DNA of 64,000 nucleotides from a virus. Positions 7,411 through 15,423 of the stretch are shown here, piece by piece. The translations under genes were made by a program, and so were the position numbers. The stretch covers positions 16,545-80,544 of the IMG/VR virus record IMGVR_UViG_3300025065_000001; one strand, 5' to 3'. The notes beneath the pieces are model-generated. The model saw nothing but the letters and a program-made list of their open reading frames with translations, was not told where the DNA came from and did no database searches. How positions within the stretch are numbered: the stretch's first letter is position 1; the number at the start of each line of letters is the position of its first letter.

Positions 7411-10400
7411 ATGGCCGGCAGCACTGCATCCAATACAATTAGAAATACCTTACTTAATTTTACCGTCGATCCTAAATCCAAAAAGGTAATCGAGGAACTA
7501 ACTCGCGAGTTTGAAAAGCTAGAGCGGGTCACACAAGCCGCGAGTCAACAACTTCAAGCCAACATTAAGGCCATTAAGGACACCCCACAGGGGCGCTCTG
7601 AACTCGCCCAGAACGCTAAGAATGAAGTTAACACCCAACGCAAAATCTTAAGTGAGAACCAAAAGAATGCGCGTGCGTTACTAGATCAAATTGCCTTAAC
7701 CCTTGGGAAGGGACTTAACCCTCAACAGCAACAGCAGTTAGTGAAAGGTTTGAATCAAGCCTTTGGGGAAATTACAGGTCGCTTCACTAAACAGGCGCAA
7801 GCGCAAGCCAAGAAACAAGCAAAGGACCTTGCTGATTATTACGATCTTCAATTTCGTAAAAACCCCACCGTCCCAAAAGGTAGCCAGCTCTATAAATCTA
7901 GAGTAAACGCGTTAAACGAAAGTGAATTGCGCACAGGTATTCAAAGGCAAAAGCTTTTACGTAGTGGAGCCCAAAGTGCGCTTAACGATGCTATTCGTCT
8001 GGGGGATGTTAGCCTTGAGAAGAAAGCTCAAAGTGCACTTAAGAAACTTGAATCGGGTTTAGTCGCTGCAGAAGCACGACTAAAGAAGTTTACCGAGGCT
8101 TCTAAAAAAGCAGAAGTAGCACAAGACACCCAAGCTAGAACCGTAAGACGAACCCTTAAATCCTACAATGATGATGAGTTTCGATTAAACCCTACCGTAG
8201 CTAAAGGGCAAAAGGTTAAAGCGTCTCAAATCTCTACGTTGAACAGAACTCAACTAGAGGACGCTATTGCTCGGAATAAAGTTTACGAGAATGCTGCCCG
8301 TAAAGCGTTGAAGTCCAGTCTGGCGCCGGAGACGAGAAATAAAACGCTAGAGAATAACGCGGGTAAAGCGCTAAGAGAGCTTGAAGAATCAACCAAGCTT
8401 GCCAAAGCACGTTTAAAAGAATTCGCTGATGCTGCGGCCGAGGCCAAACGCGCTGAAAAAGCCGCACAGAAAGCCCAGCGACCTTCGACACAAGTGACCG
8501 AACAACAGCGTGTAGCTCGTCGTATTGAACAGATTAGACAATCTCAAACCAATCAGCGCTTAGATGGCGGAGCCCAGCTATTCAGAAACCAAGGGCAATT
8601 ACTTCGTAACTACGCTGTGATGGGCGCCGGTGTTGGTGGCCTTGCAACGTCCGCGACTTTCTCAACAGAGTTAGATAGACAGTTCAAACAACTACAATCC
8701 ATTGTGAACCTCACCAATGAGGAAATGGAAGAGCTATCTAAAAACCTTATTGATGTTTCGGAGAAAACTAAGTTTACAGCCACGGACGTAGCGGATGCGG
8801 CCATAACGCTTGGTCAGGCTGGCTTAGGTCAAAATGATATCCAAAATGCGATAGAGGGCGTTACGCTCTTTGCTACAGCGGTAGGTTCGGACTTAAAAAG
8901 TGCCGTTGACCTAGCCACATCAACATTAGGGGTATTTAATAAAGACAGTTCGCAGATGACCAACATCGTAGACAAAATGACTACGGCTGTGAACAGCTCC
9001 AAATTGAACCTAGATAAACTCGCCTTAGGTCTTCAGTACTCGGGTAACTTAGCGGCCCAGTCGAATGTGACTTTTGAAGAAACGGTCTCCGCACTTGGCG
9101 CAATGGCTAACTCGGGTATCCGAGCGGGTTCGACACTTGGTACCGGCCTTCGACAAATTATTATATCCCTGCAGAAACCGTCAGAGTCTTTTACCGAGAT
9201 TGTACACAACCTCGGGCTCTCAATGTCTGACCTAGATATTACGACTCACGGTTTAATACCGGTAATGAAAACACTGGCCGAGAGTGGCTTTACTGTCCGT
9301 GATGCTATGGAAAGTATGGAAGTACGTGCAGCATCCGCATACGGAGCGTTTGCAAACAACATTAGCGTAGCGGAAGACTTAAGCGAACAAATGCGTATTG
9401 GGGGTTCTGCGGCCCGTGCGAACGACACGCAGATGGAAGCCTTAGCTAACCAGCTAGACCGTTTAGGCTCTATCAGTAAATCGATTGTATATGAGTCAAT
9501 GGAGCCACTACTAGACACTATTACCAAGCTTACTGAAAAGACCGCTGACTTTCTTTCAGTGGTAAGAGACCTCGGGCCAATTTTAAGCGCTTTAGCAGTA
9601 CCAGCTTCCATACTAGGGGGCGTACTGGCCACAAGAAGCGTTCTTCGTCTGGGAGCGGGGTTACTTGGCGGCGTCGATATGCTAACCGGAGGAAAAGGTA
9701 AAGGTAGCACAATCTCTAGGCTTGCTAAGGTTGCCACTGGTAGAGGATTAGGTACGGCTGCGGGGTTCGCCGCTCGTGCAATACCTGGGGTTGGGCTTGC
9801 TACTGCCGTAGGTACCGCAGGGGTTTATGGGTACCAGTACCTCGATGGCCGAGCCCGAGCTAATGATCGTGTTGATAGTACGCAAGCGGCCTTAAACCGT
9901 GGTACCTCTGAAACTAAGGTTTATGAAGACCAGCTTAAGAAAGTTGGGTCGGCTATCGATACGCTTATCTTAAAGCAAAATGACCTTACAAATAACGAGT
10001 CCCTTCAGCGCGAGATACGTCGTCTTAACGATGAGTTTCGTCAGCAAGGGTTGTACATCGATGATTCGATAGACAGCTACGACAAGCTTATTACCAAGAT
10101 GAAGGAGTTTGAGGACGCTACTCGTGATGGGGTGGGGTACCTTCAAACCCAAAACCGAAATAACTTTGTTGATAACTCTGAGGCTAAATTAAATGAGCTG
10201 TTTTCAATCGGCTTTTTCGATTCATCTGAGCGCAGACTATTAGCCCAAGAGAAGGGAACGGATGTTAGCGTTGGTAGCGGTAAAACCGCGACCCAACGAG
10301 GCCGCTTTGCCAGCCGAGGAAATGTTTATAGAAGTCTGATAGATACCGCGCTGCCGAATTTCGGGGATGATCTTGCGAGTATCAACGAGCTTATCCGCAA

Positions 10401-12732
10401 CATTAACCCCCAAGAGGCCGGTGCTTATGGTCGTGCACAAGAGGCACGCACGCAAACACAAGCATTGCAAAGCCAGTTATTCAATATCCTAAACCAATCC
10501 CCGCAAGAACTAGATTCTCTCATGGCGCAATTTGGCTTATCGGGTGATGCACGGGATAAAGCCGAAGAGTATATAAACAACCTTGCTCAAGAAATGCTTA
10601 ACCGAGCGAACACGTTACTGGAAGTGGAGAACAACCAGAAACAATACGATTCGTTAGACCCGAGTATCAAAGAGGAAGAGCGAAAGATTGCCCAAGTGGT
10701 AATTAAAAACCGTCGCGAACTGTTGAATGATATCGCTGAGACCAGCGAGGAAATCAATGCGTTAACAGAGAAAAACAAAGACTACGAGACCAGTGACTAC
10801 TTAGGCACATTCAAGGACATAAACACACTGGTTCGTGATCAGATAAAAGCCTTGCTCGAAGATGAGAAAGAGGCCATTGCGGAATTGGAAGCGCAAGGGG
10901 TTTCTAACCCTAGACTTGTGCTTCAAGAGCAAGGTTATTACCAAGCTGCAGGGGAAGCGAGAGGTAAGCTTGAGCGCTCTCTACAATCGGCTGCGAAAGA
11001 TGCAAGGCCGGATGCTAATTTATATTACCCCGCACGACTGGCTGAGTTAGATAAAGAGCTGGATGTACTGCGTGATCAACTTCGCCAAGTTACAGACCGA
11101 GAAACTTCAGATGAAATAAAAACTAAGCTCAAAGAGCTTAATCTCGAGCGAGAACGTGTGGCCAATGAGCAAGATACGCTTTTCGCGGCCATTGATGGTA
11201 ACTCTCCTGTTTCTGTTGCCCAGCGAGACAGAGAGCTCAATGCTCGGGTTACCTTGGGCAACCAAGAATTCGATACGATACAAGCCAAGACTTTTGCCCG
11301 TAGTCGTTTAGAACGTTCCATTGGTCAACAACAAGACCTAGACGTCCGCGATTTTAAATTGCTTGGGGATGATGATGAGTTATCGCGCCTCTTAACGGAT
11401 GTTATCGGAACCGAGCGCGGTGAGATAAACAATGCCTTGGCCAAAGCACGACAAGAAGCTGAAAAACTTCGAACCCAAGCGGAAGATACCCGCTATGAGG
11501 CCCAGCGCTATATTGATATCTCAAACAACGAAGGTTACACCGACGAAACCCGAGAGCGTGCTGCGGGTATTGCTAATGATATTGAGAGCCAAGCAGTACA
11601 ACTTGAGAAAGAGGCTATCGCTTTAGAAGAACAAGCCGTTCGACAAGCGAAAGAAGCCTTAACTGAGTTTGCTAATTATCTGCAAGAAACCATTATTGAT
11701 AACCCCGCGCTAACGGATGGCCGCTCAAAAGCTAAAACAAGGAAGTCAGTTGAAGATCTTGAGACACAAAATATTGGGTTGGACGCTAATCTCGAAGACC
11801 TGTCACAAGCCTCTAAGGAAGCGGATAGAGGCCTACGTGAATTTAGAGACCAGATGGGAGACACGATACGCAAGATAAATCAGAGTATTTATGAAAGCGA
11901 CCAATTCCGTAGAACCCAAGCCGCGATTTATGGCACTAAATATTCACCTCTAGGGGAGCAAGGTGTTGATGAAACCTACGGTGGGCAGGGAGGCAAAGGT
12001 GTAGCTTCTCAGTTCGCAAACGCTGGCTCTTATATCGTTGATGAAGTCAATAATAGTTACGAAAACTTTGACGTCTTGACCCAAATGACCTTAGAAGCTA
12101 CGGACGCGGCCAAAGGTTTAGGGGATGCGTTTGGTGCAACGTTCGCGGATATTATAACGGGTGCGGCGGAGGGAGAGGACGCCTTTAGAGCCTTAGGTGC
12201 GACTGTACTGACGGAAATGGCCAATATCGCGACCCGCGCTCTCGCCAACCAAATGATCTCGTCAATATTCTCTGGTCTAGGCCTAATGGGTGGCGGCGGA
12301 GGTTTAGGTAGTTTATTCGGTGGAGCCGGAGCGATGTTTACCGGCGGCCCAGTAATAGCCGGTAGCTATAAGACTGGGGGATTAATTACCAGTGGAATGT
12401 CTACTCGAGATTCAACCTACGCCAAAGTAAGCAGAGGGGAATTTGTATTACGTAAAGCTGCGGTAGATGCCCTGGGTTTAGAGACAGTTAAGGCTTTAAA
12501 TTCTGCCGACCCCAGCAGCGTTTCAGATAAAGAAATGATGACAAGTAGCGCAGCCCAGTCTATGTCTACAACAAACAGTAAAGATTCAGGAACCGTAAAC
12601 GTTTATGTAGTAAGCGAGAAACAGTTACCTCCGATGGGGCCAAATGACGTAAAAGCAGTAATTGGAGACGATATCGCCCGAGACGGTGAACTTGCTTCAC
12701 TAATCGCATCTGTAGCAATGAGGACTAAGTAA
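7411..12732 (+). CDS. Tail tape measure protein
   Basis: At 1773 residues it is by far the longest coding region, and it follows the tail chaperones. A TP901/lambda-H-like core lies at about residues 420-690 (DRQFKQLQSIVNL, FTATDVADAAITLGQAG, IRAGSTLGTGLRQIIISL). A hydrophobic, glycine-rich region follows at about 720-790, then long coiled coils. The C-terminal end has a glycine-rich stretch and STYAKVSRGEFVLRKAAVD, common in tape measures. An N-terminal tandem duplication of about 109 residues is visible (around 7850-8110 and 8178-8440). Tape length sets tail length, here perhaps 250 nm at the usual ratio. The start is ATG 7411 with the box at 7400-7412. Confidence 0.93.
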   Translation: MAGSTASNTIRNTLLNFTVDPKSKKVIEELTREFEKLERVTQAASQQLQANIKAIKDTPQGRSELAQNAKNEVNTQRKILSENQKNARALLDQIALTLGKGLNPQQQQQLVKGLNQAFGEITGRFTKQAQAQAKKQAKDLADYYDLQFRKNPTVPKGSQLYKSRVNALNESELRTGIQRQKLLRSGAQSALNDAIRLGDVSLEKKAQSALKKLESGLVAAEARLKKFTEASKKAEVAQDTQARTVRRTLKSYNDDEFRLNPTVAKGQKVKASQISTLNRTQLEDAIARNKVYENAARKALKSSLAPETRNKTLENNAGKALRELEESTKLAKARLKEFADAAAEAKRAEKAAQKAQRPSTQVTEQQRVARRIEQIRQSQTNQRLDGGAQLFRNQGQLLRNYAVMGAGVGGLATSATFSTELDRQFKQLQSIVNLTNEEMEELSKNLIDVSEKTKFTATDVADAAITLGQAGLGQNDIQNAIEGVTLFATAVGSDLKSAVDLATSTLGVFNKDSSQMTNIVDKMTTAVNSSKLNLDKLALGLQYSGNLAAQSNVTFEETVSALGAMANSGIRAGSTLGTGLRQIIISLQKPSESFTEIVHNLGLSMSDLDITTHGLIPVMKTLAESGFTVRDAMESMEVRAASAYGAFANNISVAEDLSEQMRIGGSAARANDTQMEALANQLDRLGSISKSIVYESMEPLLDTITKLTEKTADFLSVVRDLGPILSALAVPASILGGVLATRSVLRLGAGLLGGVDMLTGGKGKGSTISRLAKVATGRGLGTAAGFAARAIPGVGLATAVGTAGVYGYQYLDGRARANDRVDSTQAALNRGTSETKVYEDQLKKVGSAIDTLILKQNDLTNNESLQREIRRLNDEFRQQGLYIDDSIDSYDKLITKMKEFEDATRDGVGYLQTQNRNNFVDNSEAKLNELFSIGFFDSSERRLLAQEKGTDVSVGSGKTATQRGRFASRGNVYRSLIDTALPNFGDDLASINELIRNINPQEAGAYGRAQEARTQTQALQSQLFNILNQSPQELDSLMAQFGLSGDARDKAEEYINNLAQEMLNRANTLLEVENNQKQYDSLDPSIKEEERKIAQVVIKNRRELLNDIAETSEEINALTEKNKDYETSDYLGTFKDINTLVRDQIKALLEDEKEAIAELEAQGVSNPRLVLQEQGYYQAAGEARGKLERSLQSAAKDARPDANLYYPARLAELDKELDVLRDQLRQVTDRETSDEIKTKLKELNLERERVANEQDTLFAAIDGNSPVSVAQRDRELNARVTLGNQEFDTIQAKTFARSRLERSIGQQQDLDVRDFKLLGDDDELSRLLTDVIGTERGEINNALAKARQEAEKLRTQAEDTRYEAQRYIDISNNEGYTDETRERAAGIANDIESQAVQLEKEAIALEEQAVRQAKEALTEFANYLQETIIDNPALTDGRSKAKTRKSVEDLETQNIGLDANLEDLSQASKEADRGLREFRDQMGDTIRKINQSIYESDQFRRTQAAIYGTKYSPLGEQGVDETYGGQGGKGVASQFANAGSYIVDEVNNSYENFDVLTQMTLEATDAAKGLGDAFGATFADIITGAAEGEDAFRALGATVLTEMANIATRALANQMISSIFSGLGLMGGGGGLGSLFGGAGAMFTGGPVIAGSYKTGGLITSGMSTRDSTYAKVSRGEFVLRKAAVDALGLETVKALNSADPSSVSDKEMMTSSAAQSMSTTNSKDSGTVNVYVVSEKQLPPMGPNDVKAVIGDDIARDGELASLIASVAMRTK

Positions 12733-13118
12733 TGTCGTTGGAACAATTTAATTTTATTTACCATAAGGTCTCTCACCGCTATAGGGACCGGTCAACTAAA
12801 CTCTCATTAGGTAATCAATGGGATTATGTAACTAAACCTACAGCGCCCGTTAGTCGGATATTCACACTTAAATATTCAGTAATGAAATATTTTGAAAATC
12901 CCCAGCTTCTAGGGCCAAAGGAAAGACGTTATAGTGCAGATCATTTGGATGAGTTTTACCAACGTCACGAAACATGGAAAGAATTCCTTTTCCAACATCA
13001 TAAGTTTGGTAATGTTGTTGTTCGATTTGACCAAGCGCTAGAGTTACCAGAAGGGATTACTGGCGGAGACGGGGCGATAGAACCCTTTACGGTAGTGTTG
13101 CGTGAGGTAGCACTTTAA
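12732..13118 (+). CDS. Minor tail protein, M-like
   Basis: A 128-residue protein between the tape measure and the L-like gene, the site of lambda M. Its start overlaps the tape measure stop (TAATG). It would belong to the tail tip complex. The protein has aromatic and basic residues typical of tip proteins, but no named motif. The sRNA locus follows directly. Confidence 0.55.
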   Translation: MSLEQFNFIYHKVSHRYRDRSTKLSLGNQWDYVTKPTAPVSRIFTLKYSVMKYFENPQLLGPKERRYSADHLDEFYQRHETWKEFLFQHHKFGNVVVRFDQALELPEGITGGDGAIEPFTVVLREVAL

Positions 13119-13141
13119 TTAATAAAATATTTATTAATTAA
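13115..13141 (+). repeat. AT-only 12-bp inverted repeat
   Basis: TTAATTAATAAA and TTTATTAATTAA are perfect inverted copies separated by three bases. The left arm overlaps the stop codon of the M-like gene. With only A-T pairs it would be a weak hairpin in RNA. In DNA it may help promoter melting or bind a protein just upstream of the promoter at 13156. Confidence 0.5.
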
Positions 13142-13155
13142 TTTAAACAATATTA

Positions 13156-13184
13156 TTGACAATAAAATTGTGTGTCCGTAATAT
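13156..13184 (+). promoter_or_regulatory. Sigma70-type promoter of the putative sRNA
   Basis: The -35 is a perfect TTGACA (13156-13161), the spacer is exactly 17 bases, and the -10 is TAATAT (13179-13184), with AT-rich sequence upstream. It is the best promoter I can see in the window and lies inside an otherwise co-directional late tail operon. Transcription would start near 13191. Nothing about the core suggests dependence on a phage activator, so it may be active in the lysogen. Confidence 0.82.
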
Positions 13185-13190
13185 TGACCT

Positions 13191-13269
13191 CGGTTAGTAG
13201 TCCAAGTGGCTCCTAATTATCGTCAATTTCCAAATCAACGCCTCAGCCTTGCTGGGGTGTTCTGTTTTT
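13191..13269 (+). ncRNA. Putative trans-acting phage sRNA complementary to the start boxes
   Basis: The locus is about 79 nt, from the predicted start to the U-rich end. A 5' hairpin comes first: 13194-13197 pairs with 13213-13216, and 13199-13202 with 13208-13211, with a 5-base loop. Next is an unpaired region whose ATCGTCAATTTCC (13219-13231) is the exact reverse complement of the start box; complementarity reaches 17 bases (13219-13235) against the excisionase, ligase and DUF3560 gene starts. A terminator hairpin ends it. No convincing coding frame fits the interval. Stem, free seed, terminator with U tail is the standard layout of Hfq/ProQ-class sRNAs. Pairing would cover ribosome site and start codon, so repression is the simplest prediction. 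Expression is not shown by sequence. Confidence 0.72.
13239..13269 (+). terminator. Rho-independent terminator of the sRNA
   Basis: CGCCTCAG (13239-13246) pairs with CTGGGGTG (13252-13259), including two G-U pairs, around the loop CCTTG. TTCTGTTTTT follows. The bases 13237-13242 can alternatively pair with GGCGTT at 13271-13276, which would break this hairpin. Termination may therefore be partial or switchable, feeding the downstream L-like gene. Confidence 0.68.
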
Positions 13270-13338
13270 GGGCGTTTGAAAAATATTCAATCTATTCCTC
13301 TTTTCGGTATACTAAGCGAAAATTGAGGGAAATTGACG

Positions 13339-13827
13339 ATGAAAGAACTTTCACAAGAAATTCAGTCTCAACGGCATTCGCTGACCCCTGAAGACTTAAC
13401 CACCTATCTAGAACTCATTATCGAAGACCCTGATGGTCAGCCGGTTATCATTCGTCTTACGGATAGAGAAACCCGTGAGTGGAAAGGTACCACATGGGTG
13501 CATTCTCCTTTTAAAGTGACTGGGGTTGGAAACAAATCCAGCGGTGAGAAAAATCGTCCTAGTTTATCCCTCCCCAATGAAGGGGGGCTTTATAGTTACT
13601 ACTTGAACCAAGGTCTTTTAGAGGACTCCGTGGTAACCCGTTATAAAGCTCTCCCGCATGAGAAGGGGGGAACCCTCACTTCCAAACACGTATTTTATGT
13701 TTCACATGCCAGTAATATCAGTGCCTCTATCCTAACTCTTCAGTTGCGAAGGCTTTCTGACGGTAACAAAACAAAATTCCCACCCCGCAGATATGTGCAG
13801 CCAGAGTTTAGAACGGTAATCGTATGA
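13339..13827 (+). CDS. Minor tail protein, L-like
   Basis: A 162-residue protein in the L position. It ends with LSDGNKTKFPPRRYVQPEFR, close to the conserved DGN...FPPRRY part of lambda-L-like proteins. Lambda L is longer and ends in an iron-sulphur domain with four cysteines; that domain is absent here, as there are no cysteines. It helps build the tail tip. ATG 13339 carries the box at 13328-13340. The same transcript can hold the anti-box at 13219-13231, so this gene could also be controlled in cis. Confidence 0.72.
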   Translation: MKELSQEIQSQRHSLTPEDLTTYLELIIEDPDGQPVIIRLTDRETREWKGTTWVHSPFKVTGVGNKSSGEKNRPSLSLPNEGGLYSYYLNQGLLEDSVVTRYKALPHEKGGTLTSKHVFYVSHASNISASILTLQLRRLSDGNKTKFPPRRYVQPEFRTVIV

Positions 13828-14321
13828 TCAAAGAATTAAATACCTTTTGCGGCCATGTGTATGAACAAGGCATTCAGGATTGTTATACCTTGGTTCGCGA
13901 TTTCTACAAGGTCCGTTACCAGATGGACCTTACTAATTACGCTAGACCTAACAACTGGATTCTCGACCCTAATTTAGATTTCTTTACCAACCTATTCCAG
14001 CGTGAAGGTTTTGAAGATACCAATAATTGCCCTCACAAAGTTAGGTTCGGCGATGTATTGATGATGCGAATTGTTGGAAGTGAAGTCGTAAACCACGTAG
14101 CAATTTATGTTGGCCGACAGAAAATACTTCACCACTTACAAGGCCGCGTAAGCGAAATCGTTGACTATGACGATAAATGGCGTTTCCGTGTGGTTCGTGT
14201 TGTAAGACACCCAGAAATTGAGAAAACGACGGATGCTGTAGCCCTTCACAATCTGCATAAAGGTTTACCCATTCACCTACGTGCAAAATTACGGAGTGCG
14301 AATAGTGAAAAAGTTGAGTAA
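13824..14321 (+). CDS. NlpC/P60-type tail tip peptidase, K-like
   Basis: A 165-residue cysteine peptidase-like protein. The catalytic Cys is in IQDCYTLVRDFY (about residue 20) and the His in VVNHVAIYVG (about residue 92), both in NlpC/P60 order. It corresponds to the C-terminal domain of lambda K and probably cuts peptidoglycan crosslinks during DNA entry. The ATG overlaps the upstream stop (ATGA). The JAB domain that lambda K carries at its N terminus is a separate gene here, placed downstream. Confidence 0.85.
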   Translation: MIKELNTFCGHVYEQGIQDCYTLVRDFYKVRYQMDLTNYARPNNWILDPNLDFFTNLFQREGFEDTNNCPHKVRFGDVLMMRIVGSEVVNHVAIYVGRQKILHHLQGRVSEIVDYDDKWRFRVVRVVRHPEIEKTTDAVALHNLHKGLPIHLRAKLRSANSEKVE

Positions 14322-14640
14322 TTTGTGGAATGACACGGCTGAGCGCTGTGGCTTTATTCTTAAGTCCGGTGAAATTGTTGAGGTAGATAATATTGCCGAG
14401 GACCCTAAGAATGAATTTGAGGTCTCCGAGGCAGACTTTGAAAAGTATTATGCCAATGCCGTAGCGTCTTGGCATTCTCATACGGATGATTTCTCCAATC
14501 TAAGTTTATCTGATTATTATACATTCCTGTCTCTACCGGAGTGGGATCATTGGATAGTGTCTAAATACAAATCGGTAAAATTCTCCGTGAAATCCGAATG
14601 TGTAATTTTAGAAGAGGTAGTACCCCATGGTGACGATTAA
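14305..14640 (+). CDS. JAB/MPN metallopeptidase-like tail protein (K N-domain)
   Basis: A 111-residue protein with the JAMM pattern: Glu in AERCGFIL, then WHSHTDDFSNLSLSD, matching H-x-H followed by S-x-x-D. This is a zinc peptidase fold found fused to NlpC in lambda K. I chose GTG 14305, because GGAG at 14293-14296 is 8 bases upstream; earlier in-frame GTG codons have no ribosome site. It overlaps both neighbours, consistent with coupled translation. Confidence 0.82.
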   Translation: MKKLSNLWNDTAERCGFILKSGEIVEVDNIAEDPKNEFEVSEADFEKYYANAVASWHSHTDDFSNLSLSDYYTFLSLPEWDHWIVSKYKSVKFSVKSECVILEEVVPHGDD

Positions 14641-15391
14641 GTTGGTTGGGTTTAGCAATGCTATCCCTAAAGTTATTAAGACCGTTGCGGCAAATTATAG
14701 AGAGGCCCTTGAAGCACTGAAGCTACAAGAGGCTTTTAACCCTCGCAAGGCTAAAGTTAGATATGTCTGTGAAGTCGAAGGGCTTAATTCCACCTTGGAC
14801 TTAGACGAGCCGGTTATGGATGGGGTTATGACGTTACGCCGCAAGCAAACACTTAAGACACTTAAGGGCTTTCAGGGTAGTGGTGGTAACAACGGCTGGG
14901 TAAAAATAGTTGTTGGTATAATCTTGATCACCGTGGCGATATTAGCACCGCCGGTAGCCGCAGGGTTCGCGGCCTTAGGTTCGGCGGGTATGGTAAGCAT
15001 AAACCTTCTCGTGGCTAACTTAGGTTTAGCGCTTATTGTAGGCGGGTTAGCCCAAGAGCTGATGCCCACACCAGAGAATAATACTTCGGATGAAACGAGT
15101 AATACCGCTACCTCATACCCCAACACCATACGTTCAGGTACCCCCGTGGCGATGATTTTTGGGCGCCATAGATTCGGTGGCCATCTATTTCAGTTCAATA
15201 TTGAAAGTGTTGGTAGGTCGTCAGCAGATATTCGAAATTTTACTAACGTTGTTTGGGATGAAGTTAGTGACAACAGACGAGATTCTTGGTCTACTCTATA
15301 CTTCAATAGTGAGTCTCAAGAAGTAGGCCAAACTACTTCGACCCCCCGAGGGCGCGAGACTGATGGTATAAGAGCAACACAAGTTTTTTAA
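14627..15391 (+). CDS. Tail assembly protein, I-like
   Basis: A 254-residue protein located between K-like and J-like genes, as is lambda I. It has two long hydrophobic, glycine/alanine-rich segments at about residues 90-145 (KIVVGIILITVAILAPPVAAG and following), as the family does. An N-terminal ubiquitin-like fold is likely (VTIKLVGFSNAIPKVIKTV). It assists tail tip assembly and could interact with membrane on entry. Near the end the sequence is low in motif content. Confidence 0.72.
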   Translation: MVTIKLVGFSNAIPKVIKTVAANYREALEALKLQEAFNPRKAKVRYVCEVEGLNSTLDLDEPVMDGVMTLRRKQTLKTLKGFQGSGGNNGWVKIVVGIILITVAILAPPVAAGFAALGSAGMVSINLLVANLGLALIVGGLAQELMPTPENNTSDETSNTATSYPNTIRSGTPVAMIFGRHRFGGHLFQFNIESVGRSSADIRNFTNVVWDEVSDNRRDSWSTLYFNSESQEVGQTTSTPRGRETDGIRATQVF

Positions 15392-15400
15392 AATCTGGCT

Positions 15401-15411
15401 AAATTGACGAT
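15401..15411 (+). promoter_or_regulatory. Detached start box before the J-like gene
   Basis: AAATTGACGAT occurs 13 bases upstream of the GTG start, and a separate GGGG at 15414-15417 serves as ribosome site. The box here is not part of the Shine-Dalgarno, which argues that it is a regulatory target and not just a translation signal. Confidence 0.6.
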
Positions 15412-15423
15412 ATTGGGGCTTCC

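Noticed and set aside
13219-13231. Anti-box as the start box of a lost minus-strand gene
   Set aside because: Read on the minus strand it is followed by no start codon within reach and no open frame, while the opposite strand has promoter and terminator around it. A remnant cannot be fully excluded.
13206-13391. A 61-codon frame across the sRNA locus
   Set aside because: It starts from GTG with no ribosome site, crosses the terminator and runs into the L-like gene in another frame.
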